Source of the DNA: Microbulbifer celer
GTDB taxonomy: Bacteria > Pseudomonadota > Gammaproteobacteria > Pseudomonadales > Cellvibrionaceae
Assembly: GCF_020991125.1 (NCBI RefSeq)
Contig: NZ_CP087715.1
Span: 558,001-622,000 of the forward strand
Direction of reading: 5' to 3'
Length of the DNA stretch: 64,000 nt
This document shows, piece after piece, positions 18,281-26,935 of this stretch (position 1 is its first letter; every line of letters starts with the position of its first letter). The notes below the pieces were generated by a model. It did not search any database. It saw only the letters and a program-made list of their open reading frames with translations, and was not told the DNA's origin. Made by a program: the position numbers and the translations under genes.

Positions 18281-18293
18281 CTAGTGGGGAATA

Positions 18294-19541
18294 ATGTCAG
18301 GGGTCGTATTCTTGCAAGGACCGCATGGTCCTTTCTTTGCGCGTTGCGCCCGGTATTACTCCGAGCGCGGGCTGCAAACACATAAGATCAACTTTAACGG
18401 TGGGGACCGCCTGTACGGCTGGGCCGACCATCAGGTGGACTACACCGGTGGGCCCGCGGGCTGGCCAGAGTATCTCGCCGGCTATCTGCGTCAGCACGAT
18501 ATCCATGCCGTCATCGTGTATGGCGACTGTCGCTATTACCACCGCGAAGCGCGCGCCGTGTGCGAAGCGCAGGGCATTTCCTTCTGGGCCTTTGAAGAAG
18601 GCTACCTGAGACCGGACTTTGTCACCCTGGAGCAGGGGGGCGTGAACGGCTTTTCCGGTGTCGACTGGTCGGCGGAAGCGGTCGACTCGTATCGCCCGCA
18701 CGGCCGCACTCACAGCGTGCGTGTTGGCCAGACCTTCTGGCAGCGGGCCAGGTTTGCGATTGCGTATTATCTGGTGGCGCGCTTTTTCTGCCGTGAGTTT
18801 CCCGGTTACCGCCATCATCGCCCACGCACCTGGCTGCAGGAGGGGGGCTGTTGGCTGAAGAGCCTGGTACGTAAGTGTTGGTACAAAATCAGCCAGCGCA
18901 AATACCTCGCGTCTCTGGTGGAACGTCACAGCGGTGAGTTTTACCTGTTTGCCCTGCAGACCCAGGACGATTTCCAGATCCGCGAACACTCGGATTACGA
19001 CAGCATCGACGATTCTATTGTCGAGGTGATTCGCTCCTTTTCTGAAGGTGCTGCGGAGCATGAACTGCTGGTCATCAAGCACCACCCGATGGACCGGGGT
19101 TTTTGCCATTATGGGGGGGTGATCCAACGGCTGGTACGGGAGCATCAGTTGGATGGCCGTGTGGTCTACTGCCACGATCTGCACCTGCCTACCTTGCTCG
19201 CGCACGCCAAAGGGTTGATTTCGATCAACAGCACGGTCGGTATTTCCGGGCTGTTGCATAAGACGCCGACCATCGCGCTCGGCCGTGCATTGTACGATTT
19301 GCCGGGGCTCACCCATCAGGGCGCGCTGAGCACTTTCTGGCAGGCCGCTGATCCGGTAGATCCTCAGTTCTTCCAGCGCTTCCGCACCTATCTATACGAG
19401 CGCACCCAGCTGGATGGCAGCTTTGTCAAAGATATGGACTATGCGGTAGAGCAGGCCTGGTTGCGTATGGCGCCGGTACTGGCTTCCGATCTCGAGCCTG
19501 TGCCACAGGCGGAAGAAGAGAAAGAATACGTCGCGGCCTGA
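18294..19541 (+). CDS. kpsS: Capsule beta-Kdo transferase, KpsS-like
   Basis: 415 residues matching the KpsS/LipB family: the N-terminus VVFLQGPHGPFFARCA, then VYGDCRYYH, FWAFEEGYLRPDF, and late VIKHHPMDRG and ISINSTVGISGL segments. KpsS adds the first beta-Kdo to the lipid acceptor, after which KpsC extends the linker. The ATG at 18294 follows GTGGGGA closely. It has its own candidate promoter and a hairpin-rich leader, so it may be expressed partly apart from kpsC. It is the last gene of the polysaccharide locus here. Confidence 0.9.
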   Translation: MSGVVFLQGPHGPFFARCARYYSERGLQTHKINFNGGDRLYGWADHQVDYTGGPAGWPEYLAGYLRQHDIHAVIVYGDCRYYHREARAVCEAQGISFWAFEEGYLRPDFVTLEQGGVNGFSGVDWSAEAVDSYRPHGRTHSVRVGQTFWQRARFAIAYYLVARFFCREFPGYRHHRPRTWLQEGGCWLKSLVRKCWYKISQRKYLASLVERHSGEFYLFALQTQDDFQIREHSDYDSIDDSIVEVIRSFSEGAAEHELLVIKHHPMDRGFCHYGGVIQRLVREHQLDGRVVYCHDLHLPTLLAHAKGLISINSTVGISGLLHKTPTIALGRALYDLPGLTHQGALSTFWQAADPVDPQFFQRFRTYLYERTQLDGSFVKDMDYAVEQAWLRMAPVLASDLEPVPQAEEEKEYVAA

Positions 19542-19555
19542 CGGTAGTTCACCCC

Positions 19556-19632
19556 GGTCATCCCGCTCAAGACACCGTCATCCCGGCCCCGGATCAAACG
19601 TCACCCCGGACTCGATCCGGGGCGGGCATGAC
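19556..19632. repeat. REP-like palindromic repeats (GTCATCCCGG family)
   Basis: This stretch holds several imperfect copies of a GTCATCCCGG / GTCACCCCGG unit. One forms a clear palindrome: CCCCGGA (19604-19610), loop CTCGA, TCCGGGG (19616-19622), followed by GGGCATGACA. It resembles the dispersed extragenic palindromes at 23382-23401 and 25671-25694. The stem could also slow or end transcription from kpsS, although no T-run follows. Confidence 0.55.
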
Positions 19633-19939
19633 ACAATTCCCGGATCGATCAAAAATTAAACTGGCACTCTTCCGTCAAACTGGTAGACTGCGCAGCCTCT
19701 TGTCCCCACACGCCCAAAAACGGCCACGCGCCTGCAACGGGCCCCCGAGCGGGACATTAGTCAAATGGGTAACAGACCTCCTCGCCACAGGCCCCTGTCT
19801 CTGAGTTGAATGAGCTTGCAATAGCCGGTGCTATTAATGGGCTTCTTCGCCTTGCCCAGCAATCTTCAGTCGTGCGCTATGGTTATCCCCATGGGGTAAG
19901 CGCCGACTCGGCTCCTATGTATATTCAAGTGAACTCAAT
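19633..19939 (+). promoter_or_regulatory. Long gene-free leader upstream of deaD
   Basis: About 300 bases without a supported gene lie between the REP-like block and deaD. Cold-shock helicase genes often carry long 5' untranslated leaders, so this may be one; that is inference. CCCCATGGGG (near 19888-19897) is a small palindrome. I see no recognised RNA motif or clear promoter, and no good ribosome-binding site directly before the ATG at 19940. Confidence 0.3.
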
Positions 19940-21694
19940 ATGACCGACAACTCCGCACCTGCTGGTTTTGACCAGCTGGGCCTGCCTACGCAACTTCTCG
20001 AAGCCGTTACCAAACTGGGTTACGAAACCCCGTCTCCCATCCAGGAAAAGACCATCCCGTCACTGTTGAACGGGCGCGATGTACTGGGCCAGGCCCAGAC
20101 CGGTACCGGTAAAACCGCCGCTTTCGCATTGCCTTTGCTGGCGAACCTGGATCTGAAAAGCAAGCGTCCCCAGGCCCTGGTACTGGCACCCACCCGCGAG
20201 CTGGCCATCCAGGTGGCCGAGGCTTGCCAGTCTTACGCGGCCAACCTCAAAGGTTTCCATGTTGCGCCCATCTATGGTGGTGCCGACTACCGCGGCCAGA
20301 TCCAGCAGTTGAAGCGCGGTGTGCAACTGGTTGTGGGCACCCCGGGCCGGGTGATGGACCACATGCGCAAGGGCACCCTGGACCTGTCCGGCCTGAAAAC
20401 CCTGGTACTCGACGAAGCCGACGAAATGCTGCGCATGGGCTTTATCGACGACGTGGAGTGGGTACTGGAACAGATTCCCGATGAGCGCCAGATCGCGCTG
20501 TTCTCCGCCACCATGCCGAAGGAAATCGCCCGCATCGCGCGCGAACACCTGAACGACCCGGTGGACGTGAAAATCAAGGTCAAAACTGAGACCGCCGATA
20601 CCATCCGCCAGCGCTACTGGCCGGTGGGCGGCCTGCACAAGCTGGACGCGCTGACCCGGATTCTGGAAGCAGAGCCGGTGGACGGCACCATCATCTTCGT
20701 GCGCACCAAGAACACCACCGTAGAGCTGGCCGATAAGCTTGCCGCCCGCGGTTTTGCCAGTGCTGCCCTGAACGGTGATATGGCACAGAACCTGCGCGAG
20801 CAGGTGATCGACAAGCTGAAAAAAGGCAAACTGGATATCGTGGTCGCCACCGACGTGGCCGCCCGCGGTCTGGATGTGAAGCGCATCAGCCACGTGATCA
20901 ACTACGACATTCCCTACGATACCGAAGCGTACATCCACCGTATCGGTCGAACCGGCCGCGCCGGTCGCGAAGGCGATGCCATCCTGTTCGTAGCGCCCCG
21001 TGAGCGCCGTATGCTGCGCGTGATCGAGCGTGCCACCAAGAAGCCGATCGAGCGTCTGGAGTTGCCCACCGCCAAGGCCGTGAATGCCTCGCGCATGGAA
21101 AAATTTCGTCAGCGTATTACCGAGACGCTGGATGGTCGCGAAGACCTGGCCCCGTTCCGCGATCTGGTAGACCAGTATCTGTCAGAAAACGAAGTGGATC
21201 CGTTGGACGTAGCCGCCGCACTGGCCTCCATGGCCCAGGGCGACCAGCCGCTACTGCTGGACGAGCGTGAGCCGAAACAGCGCGACTTCAATGACCGCGG
21301 CGACCGCGACTTTGATGATCGCAAACGCAACAAGCGCGACAAGAAAGGCTTCGATAAGCAGAAGCACGTTGGCCCGCCGGACGAAGGCAAAGAGCGCTTC
21401 CGTATTGAAGTAGGCCGCGAACACGGCGTGCGTCCGGGTAGCGTCGTGGGTGCCATCGCCAACGAAGTGGATCTCGACAGCTCGCACATTGGCCGTATCG
21501 AAATCTACCCCGATTACACCACCGTGGACCTGCCGGAAGGCATGCCCAAGGAAATTTTCAATCACCTGAAAAAGGTACGGGTAAACGGCCGACCGATGAA
21601 TATTGCCAAGTTCACCGAGCAAGGCGGTGGCGGCAAAGGCGGCAAGCCGCCGTTCGCCGCGAAAAAGCGCAAGCCGAAGAAACCGCGCGACTAA
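19940..21694 (+). CDS. deaD: DEAD-box ATP-dependent RNA helicase DeaD/CsdA
   Basis: 584 residues with the full helicase core: the Q-motif region near the start (YETPSPIQEKTIP), Walker A AQTGTGKT (about 52-59), PTRELAIQV, TPGRVMDHM, DEAD within VLDEADEML, SAT, and HRIGRTGRAGR. A charged linker leads to a C-terminal RNA-binding domain of the DbpA/CsdA type (FRIEVGREHGVRPGSVVGAI). It should unwind structured RNA during ribosome assembly and at low temperature. Length and tail fit CsdA/DeaD better than RhlE or SrmB. It is a single gene ending in a strong terminator. Confidence 0.95.
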   Translation: MTDNSAPAGFDQLGLPTQLLEAVTKLGYETPSPIQEKTIPSLLNGRDVLGQAQTGTGKTAAFALPLLANLDLKSKRPQALVLAPTRELAIQVAEACQSYAANLKGFHVAPIYGGADYRGQIQQLKRGVQLVVGTPGRVMDHMRKGTLDLSGLKTLVLDEADEMLRMGFIDDVEWVLEQIPDERQIALFSATMPKEIARIAREHLNDPVDVKIKVKTETADTIRQRYWPVGGLHKLDALTRILEAEPVDGTIIFVRTKNTTVELADKLAARGFASAALNGDMAQNLREQVIDKLKKGKLDIVVATDVAARGLDVKRISHVINYDIPYDTEAYIHRIGRTGRAGREGDAILFVAPRERRMLRVIERATKKPIERLELPTAKAVNASRMEKFRQRITETLDGREDLAPFRDLVDQYLSENEVDPLDVAAALASMAQGDQPLLLDEREPKQRDFNDRGDRDFDDRKRNKRDKKGFDKQKHVGPPDEGKERFRIEVGREHGVRPGSVVGAIANEVDLDSSHIGRIEIYPDYTTVDLPEGMPKEIFNHLKKVRVNGRPMNIAKFTEQGGGGKGGKPPFAAKKRKPKKPRD

Positions 21695-21723
21695 CGGTTT
21701 TTCGCATACCGGCGCGTAAAACA

Positions 21724-21755
21724 GAAAGGGCACCTATTTGGTGCCCTTTCTTGTT
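21724..21755. terminator. Bidirectional rho-independent terminator
   Basis: GAAAGGGCACC (21724-21734), loop TATTT, GGTGCCCTTTC (21740-21750): an 11-base perfect stem followed by TTGTTT on the + strand and preceded by A-rich sequence, so it can serve both strands. It lies between the convergent deaD and cytochrome b561 genes. Confidence 0.88.
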
Positions 21756-21769
21756 TCTGTGTACTTAAC

Positions 21770-22318
21770 TTATTTGGTTTTCCCAAACGGCAACATCTGC
21801 CGCAACGTATTGTCTTTGATGATCAGGTGATGCCAGAGCGCACCACCGATATGCAGCACCAGTAATACCAGCAACGCATTCCACAAAAACTCTTTATGTA
21901 AAAATGCCAGCTGCTTGGCCAGGTCGATATTCTTGGTGACAAAGCTCGGCAGGTCGAACAGCCAGAATAGAGTGGTATCCCGCCCCGCAAACTGGCGCAT
22001 CAACAGGCCTGTCAGGGGCATGCCCAGCATGATGATGTACATCAGGCTCTGTACCAGTAGCGAGACTGGCTTCTGGAAGGCGCTGCCGTGAAGAGTGGGG
22101 CGGCCGTGGGTGGCACGCCAGTAGAGGCGGAACAGGCCGAGAAGCAGCACAGAGAAGCCCAGGGAGAAGTGCAGCACCATCCACCAGCCGCGCATGGGGT
22201 CGTCCTTCTCGTAAAACTCATGCAGCTCGACCGAGCCCCACGCAAACAGAATAAAGAAGGCAATCAGCCAGTGCAGGGTTTTGATGGACTTGCTCCAGCT
22301 GTTGGGTGTGGATGCCAT
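21770..22318 (-). CDS. Cytochrome b561 family protein
   Basis: 182 residues with four predicted membrane helices and the histidines expected for two b-type hemes (TLHWLIAFFILFAW, MVLHFSLGFSVLLLG, then LAFLHKEFLWN and LLVLHIGGALWHHLI). Such proteins pass electrons between quinol and a periplasmic acceptor or superoxide. The ATG at 22318 is preceded by AAGGAG at ideal spacing. It stands alone, convergent with deaD and in the same direction as metR, 40 bases downstream of it. Confidence 0.88.
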   Translation of the reverse strand: MASTPNSWSKSIKTLHWLIAFFILFAWGSVELHEFYEKDDPMRGWWMVLHFSLGFSVLLLGLFRLYWRATHGRPTLHGSAFQKPVSLLVQSLMYIIMLGMPLTGLLMRQFAGRDTTLFWLFDLPSFVTKNIDLAKQLAFLHKEFLWNALLVLLVLHIGGALWHHLIIKDNTLRQMLPFGKTK

Positions 22319-22359
22319 AGGGTTCTCCTTGTGATTATTACGTTTTTATTAACTGCAGT

Positions 22360-23277
22360 TTATGCACTGCGTACGCCGTTGAGATTGGCAAAACAGGTAT
22401 TCCGCGCGGTGGTGAAGAAGTCCTGTAAAAATGCCTGCTCCAGCATCTCCTCCCGCACCGCTGCGTAGAGTGTACTCCAAAGTCCATTTTTCCCCAGTCT
22501 AAGCGAAGCAACCAATCCTTTCTGTAAGTATTCGTAAAGCGCCCAGTTAGGAAGTGCACACACACCGCGCCCGCTGACGACCAGTTGCACCATCATCACC
22601 GTCAGTTCCGCGGTGCGCACGGACGCGGGCTCCACATCCGCGGGGTCGAGGAAGTGCTGAAAAATATCCAGCCGTTCCCGCTCTACGGGATAGGTGATCT
22701 GTACCTCCTCGGCCAGGTCTTCCGGCGCTACCCACTTCTTCTCAGCCAGCGGATGTTTGCGGCTGATGGCAAGACACATCTCAAAGCTGAACAGGGGCTC
22801 GTAGTGAATGCCCTTCAGGGACTCGTCCGGGTTGCTGGTTACCACCAGGTCCAGGTCTCCCCGCACCAGTGCTGGCAGCGGTGCAAAATTGAAGCCACTG
22901 GAGAGATCCAGCTCCACTTCCGGCCAGTCGTCGCGGTAGGCGTCCAGCGTTGGCATCAGCCATTGATAGCAGCTGTGACATTCGATGGCGATATTCAACC
23001 GCCCCGCATTCCCGGATGCCAGCCGTGCCAGATCCCGCTGAGCCACGGCGACTCTCGGCAATACCTCATCCGCCAGTTGCAGCAGCCGTAGTCCGGCGCT
23101 GGTAAAGCGCAACGGGCGGGACTTGCGCACAAACAGGGTCTGCTCGTGGCGGTCTTCAAGCTCCCGGAACAGGTGGGAGAGGGCAGATTGGGTGAGGTGC
23201 AGCCGCTCGGCAGCGCGCACCATGCTGCCGGTTTCCCGCAGTGTCGCGAGGGCCTTCAGGTGTCTGAATTCGATCAT
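22360..23277 (-). CDS. metR: LysR-type activator of methionine genes, MetR
   Basis: 305 residues very close to MetR throughout: the N-terminal winged helix (HLTQSALSHLFRELEDR), LFVRKSRPLRFTSAG, IAIECHSCYQWL in the effector domain, and LWSTLYAAVRE near the end. MetR uses homocysteine as co-effector to activate metE and related genes. It is divergently placed from metE, the classical arrangement, so both promoters share the 146-base gap. I could not find a clean TGAA-N5-TTCA site by eye in that gap. Confidence 0.93.
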   Translation of the reverse strand: MIEFRHLKALATLRETGSMVRAAERLHLTQSALSHLFRELEDRHEQTLFVRKSRPLRFTSAGLRLLQLADEVLPRVAVAQRDLARLASGNAGRLNIAIECHSCYQWLMPTLDAYRDDWPEVELDLSSGFNFAPLPALVRGDLDLVVTSNPDESLKGIHYEPLFSFEMCLAISRKHPLAEKKWVAPEDLAEEVQITYPVERERLDIFQHFLDPADVEPASVRTAELTVMMVQLVVSGRGVCALPNWALYEYLQKGLVASLRLGKNGLWSTLYAAVREEMLEQAFLQDFFTTARNTCFANLNGVRSA

Positions 23278-23381
23278 CGATCAATCTACTTTAGGTAAAT
23301 TCAAGTTGTGGGCAAAAAATATGAAATTGATTGAATATCACTGCGCCCTCAGAATCAACCCTGAATTAACCATCACTCGTC

Positions 23382-23401
23382 ATACCGGCGGAAGCCGGTA
23401 T
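23382..23401. repeat. REP-like palindrome in the metE leader
   Basis: ATACCGGC (23382-23389), tetraloop GGAA, GCCGGTAT (23394-23401), flanked by GTC and CCAG: the widespread GTCATACCGGCGGAAGCCGG type of extragenic repeat. It sits 22 bases before the metE start, so it is likely transcribed in the 5' leader. Confidence 0.6.
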
Positions 23402-23423
23402 CCAGAAGAGACAGGGAACAGAC

Positions 23424-25658
23424 ATGGCACAGACACATATCCTCGGCTACCCACGCATCGGCGCACAGCGTGAACTGAAGCGTGCGCAGGAAGCCTACTG
23501 GAAAGGCGACATCGATCAGAAAGCCCTATTGGCGGCAGGTTCTCAAGTGCGCAGCAAAAACTGGCAGGCGCAGCAGAGCGCGGGGTTGGCGCTCACTACA
23601 GTGGGGGACTTCGCGTGGTACGACCAGGTGCTGAACCACTCGCTGATGTTCGGTGTGGTGCCGGAACGCTTTGCCGACGGGGCCGCCGACAACAAACTCG
23701 ACCAGTACTTCCGCCTCGCCCGCGGCCGCGCGCCCTCCGGCGAGCCGGTGGCGGCCAATGCGATGACAAAGTGGTTCGACACCAACTACCACTACCTGGT
23801 GCCGGAGTTCAGCGCCGACCAGAATTTTGAACTGGATGCTGAATGGCTGCTGGCGGAAGTGGAGGAAGCACAGCAACTGGGCCACAACGTCAAACCCGTC
23901 GTCATCGGTCCGCTAACCTATCTGTGGCTGGGCCGAGGTGTGGATAACGCTCTGGACCTGCTGCCAAAGCTGTTGCCCTGCTACCAGCAGTTGCTGGTCG
24001 AATTGGCAGATGTCGCCGCCCAATGGGTACAGATTGACGAGCCCATCCTCGGCCTGGATTTGCCTGCCGAATGGCGCGATGCATTTGCCGCGACTTACGC
24101 GACCCTGGGCAAAGCCAGCGGTAGCAAGCTGTTGCTGGCCACTTACTTTTCCGCGCTGGAGGAAAATCTGCCACTGGCATTCGGGCTGCCGGTGGATGGG
24201 GTACACATTGACGCTGTGCGCGCGCCGCAAGACGTGGCGCCTGCTGCAAAGCTGTTGAATGACGAGCAGGTGCTGTCAGTCGGTGTGATCAACGGCCGCA
24301 ACGTCTGGCGTACCGATCTGGCCCGCTGGCAAAAAGAACTGCAGCCGCTCGCGGAAAAGTTCGGCGACCGCCTGTGGGTTTCAGCGAGCTGTTCGCTGTT
24401 GCACTGTCCTGTAGACCTGGAAACCGAGACCGGGCTCGCTGATGCGCACAAGCAGAAACTGGCCTACAGCCGCCAGAAACTGGATGAACTGAACACTCTG
24501 CAGCAGGCTCTGAAACCCGGCGCTGACGCATTACCGGCATTTACCAAAACCGAAAGCCGCAGTGAAGCGGAAGTGCGTGCAGAGCTTGATAGCACCTGGC
24601 GGGCGCAGAAATATCCACAGCGCGCCGAGGTGCAGCGCGAGCGCTGGCAGCTGCCATTGCTGCCGACTACCACCATTGGTTCTTTCCCGCAGACCGATGT
24701 GTTGCGTCAGGTACGTCGCCAGTTCCGCAATGGCGAGATCTCCGAGCAGGACTATAACCAGCACCTGCGCGCGGAAATTGCCGAGGCCGTTCGCCGTCAG
24801 GAAATTCTCGGTCTGGATGTGCTGGTCCATGGCGAAGCCGAGCGCAACGACATGGTGGAGTATTTTGGTGAGCAGCTGGACGGATTTGTCCACACCGGCA
24901 ACGGCTGGGTGCAGAGCTACGGCTCTCGCTGTGTGAAGCCGCCGATTATCGCCGGGGATATCTCCCGCCCGAATGCGATGACCGTGGAGTGGAGCAAGTA
25001 CGCCCAGAGTCTGAGCAAAAAACCGGTAAAAGGGATGTTGACCGGCCCGGTGACGATTCTGAACTGGTCCTTTCCGCGTGAAGATGTCCCCCGTGCTGTC
25101 AGTTGCCTGCAGATTGCCAAGGCACTGCGGGAAGAGGTGCTGGATCTGGAATCTGCCGGTATTGGCATCATCCAGATCGACGAGCCGGCACTGCGTGAAG
25201 GGGTGCCCCTGCGGGCTTCCGGCCACGATGATTACTTTGCCTGGGCAGTGGGCTGCTTCCGCTACACCTGCAGTGAAGTGCAAGCGGAAACCCAGATCCA
25301 TACCCACATGTGTTATTCCAACTTCAACACCATTATGGATGCGATTGTGGCGTTGGACGCGGATGTCATCACCATTGAGTCCGCGCGCTCCGACCTGCGC
25401 CTGCTGCAGGCATTTGCCGGCGACGAAGGCGGTTACCCCAATGAAATCGGCCCGGGTATTTACGACATCCACTCCCCCAATGTGCCGGATCGTGCCGAGC
25501 TGGTGACGCGTTTGCAGCAATTGCTTGAAGTGATTCCGTTGGAAAAACTCTGGGTAAACCCGGACTGCGGCCTGAAAACCCGCAACTGGTCTGAGGTGGG
25601 GGCGGCGTTGCTGAATATGGTAGAAGCGACACGCACCGTGCGTGCGGAAGTGGCTTGA
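23424..25658 (+). CDS. metE: Cobalamin-independent methionine synthase MetE
   Basis: 744 residues, normal for MetE, which moves a methyl group from 5-methyltetrahydropteroyl-triglutamate to homocysteine. The N-terminal half starts THILGYPRIGAQRELK. The C-terminal half holds the zinc and homocysteine ligands in HTHMCYSNF and NPDCGLKTR, and TTTIGSFPQT marks the second barrel. The ATG at 23424 follows AGGGA at six bases. It is a single gene divergent from its activator metR. A strong palindrome follows the stop. Confidence 0.97.
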   Translation: MAQTHILGYPRIGAQRELKRAQEAYWKGDIDQKALLAAGSQVRSKNWQAQQSAGLALTTVGDFAWYDQVLNHSLMFGVVPERFADGAADNKLDQYFRLARGRAPSGEPVAANAMTKWFDTNYHYLVPEFSADQNFELDAEWLLAEVEEAQQLGHNVKPVVIGPLTYLWLGRGVDNALDLLPKLLPCYQQLLVELADVAAQWVQIDEPILGLDLPAEWRDAFAATYATLGKASGSKLLLATYFSALEENLPLAFGLPVDGVHIDAVRAPQDVAPAAKLLNDEQVLSVGVINGRNVWRTDLARWQKELQPLAEKFGDRLWVSASCSLLHCPVDLETETGLADAHKQKLAYSRQKLDELNTLQQALKPGADALPAFTKTESRSEAEVRAELDSTWRAQKYPQRAEVQRERWQLPLLPTTTIGSFPQTDVLRQVRRQFRNGEISEQDYNQHLRAEIAEAVRRQEILGLDVLVHGEAERNDMVEYFGEQLDGFVHTGNGWVQSYGSRCVKPPIIAGDISRPNAMTVEWSKYAQSLSKKPVKGMLTGPVTILNWSFPREDVPRAVSCLQIAKALREEVLDLESAGIGIIQIDEPALREGVPLRASGHDDYFAWAVGCFRYTCSEVQAETQIHTHMCYSNFNTIMDAIVALDADVITIESARSDLRLLQAFAGDEGGYPNEIGPGIYDIHSPNVPDRAELVTRLQQLLEVIPLEKLWVNPDCGLKTRNWSEVGAALLNMVEATRTVRAEVA

Positions 25659-25670
25659 TCAAAGTAATCC

Positions 25671-25694
25671 GGGCTCCTGCGCAGGCAGGAGCCC
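25671..25694. repeat. REP-like perfect palindrome after metE
   Basis: GGGCTCCTGC (25671-25680), loop GCAG, GCAGGAGCCC (25685-25694): a perfect 10-base stem between the convergent metE and agaA genes, flanked by ATCC and CAGTGATGGG as in dispersed extragenic palindromes. It has no T-run, so it may be a repeat that also acts as a weak transcript end or 3' stabiliser. Confidence 0.6.
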
Positions 25695-25747
25695 AGTGAT
25701 GGGAGAACAAATCTGGAACGGGAAAAGCAGTAGAACTCGCGGGTAAC

Positions 25748-26935
25748 TCAAGCAAAATCCACCAGGCTGGGCTCCAGTTTTTCTGACCAGAATATCGGCC
25801 GCCCTGCCACGAATGTCGCCTCGACTGCTCCCTGTTCATTGAGTGCGGCAAAGTCCGCACTCTTGCCCTCCGCAATGGAGCCGGTGTAGTGGTCAATACC
25901 GAGGAATTTTGCCGGCGACAGACTGGCCATATGAATCGCATCGCGAAACTCGATACCCGCCAACTGATGCAGGTTGGCTGCTGCGCGTTCCAGCGTCAGG
26001 GTGCTGCCGGCCAGCGAGCCGCTATCCGTTCTCGCGACCCCGGCTTCCAGGTTGATCTCCATTTTTCCCAGCTTGTAGCGTCCGTCAGACAGACCTCCAG
26101 CGTTGATGCAGTCGCTGATCAGTGTAATTCGGGAAGGGTCTTTCAGTTTACAGATCATCTGCAGAATGGCCGGGTGCAAGTGTACCCCATCGGCAATCAC
26201 TTCCACGTTGGCCTCATGCACCAGCACCGCACCGGTACAGCCCGGCTCCCGGTGGTGAATACCGCGCATGCCGTTGAATACGTGTACACCGCCACATGCG
26301 CCTGCGTCCAGCGCTGCGCGTGTCTTGTCGTAGGTTGCATCGGTATGGCCGAGCATCACCTTGATGCCGTGTTCATGCAGGTAGGGAATAATTTCCATGG
26401 CGCCGTCCACTTCGGGTGCCAGCGCGACCACCTTCAGTTGTCCGTGTGAGGCTTCAATCAGAGCATCCATGCGCTCTCGGGTGGGGGCGAGAAAGTAGTG
26501 ATCGTTGTGTGCACCTTTGTGTTCACTGGCGAAAAACAGGCCTTCGCTATAGCCGCCCAATACTTGCGCGCCGGGCTGCACGGTTTGTGCGGCGCGTCCC
26601 AGATTATCCATTGCGGCGAGGGTTTCCTCCCAACTGCTGGTCACTGTGGTGGCAAGAAATCCTGTGACACCGTGCCGGGCGAGGGAGCGGGAGATGGTTT
26701 CGATGGCATCGGGGGTCGCGTCCATTACGTCACAGCCGTCGCGGCCGTGAATATGCAGGTCGATCAATCCGGGAACCAGCGTGGTGTCCGGCAGTTCGAT
26801 CAGCGGCAAATCATTATTCATTACATCGGTAATGGCAGCCACTCTTCCGTTTGCAATATGCAGAAAGTGGTCTTCCAATTCGGCTGATTCGGTGAGGGTT
26901 ATTTTCGGACGCAGGTAATAATCTGATGTCTTCAT
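25748..26935 (-). CDS. agaA: N-acetylgalactosamine-6-phosphate deacetylase (AgaA/NagA family)
   Basis: 395 residues of the NagA amidohydrolase family. Metal ligands are visible: the HxH of LIDLHIHG, Glu in YSEGLF, His in LGHTDATY and HVFNGM, and the catalytic Asp in LISDC. Retaining HxH suggests a binuclear metal centre, unlike E. coli NagA, which lacks that pair. It removes acetate from GalNAc-6-P (or GlcNAc-6-P). Its operon with agaS, kbaZ, agaK and an AgaR-type regulator argues for the galactosamine substrate. Its start overlaps the end of the kinase gene by four bases. It is last in the leftward operon. Confidence 0.88.
   Translation of the reverse strand: MKTSDYYLRPKITLTESAELEDHFLHIANGRVAAITDVMNNDLPLIELPDTTLVPGLIDLHIHGRDGCDVMDATPDAIETISRSLARHGVTGFLATTVTSSWEETLAAMDNLGRAAQTVQPGAQVLGGYSEGLFFASEHKGAHNDHYFLAPTRERMDALIEASHGQLKVVALAPEVDGAMEIIPYLHEHGIKVMLGHTDATYDKTRAALDAGACGGVHVFNGMRGIHHREPGCTGAVLVHEANVEVIADGVHLHPAILQMICKLKDPSRITLISDCINAGGLSDGRYKLGKMEINLEAGVARTDSGSLAGSTLTLERAAANLHQLAGIEFRDAIHMASLSPAKFLGIDHYTGSIAEGKSADFAALNEQGAVEATFVAGRPIFWSEKLEPSLVDFA

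Noticed and set aside
18297-19316. A 339-codon open frame antisense to kpsS
   Set aside because: kpsS is a clear family member on the other strand; the antisense product has no recognisable features.
23278-23423. MetR or MetJ binding sites between metR and metE
   Set aside because: Only loose TGAA and TTCA fragments are present, without the right spacing; no AGACGTCT-type repeats.
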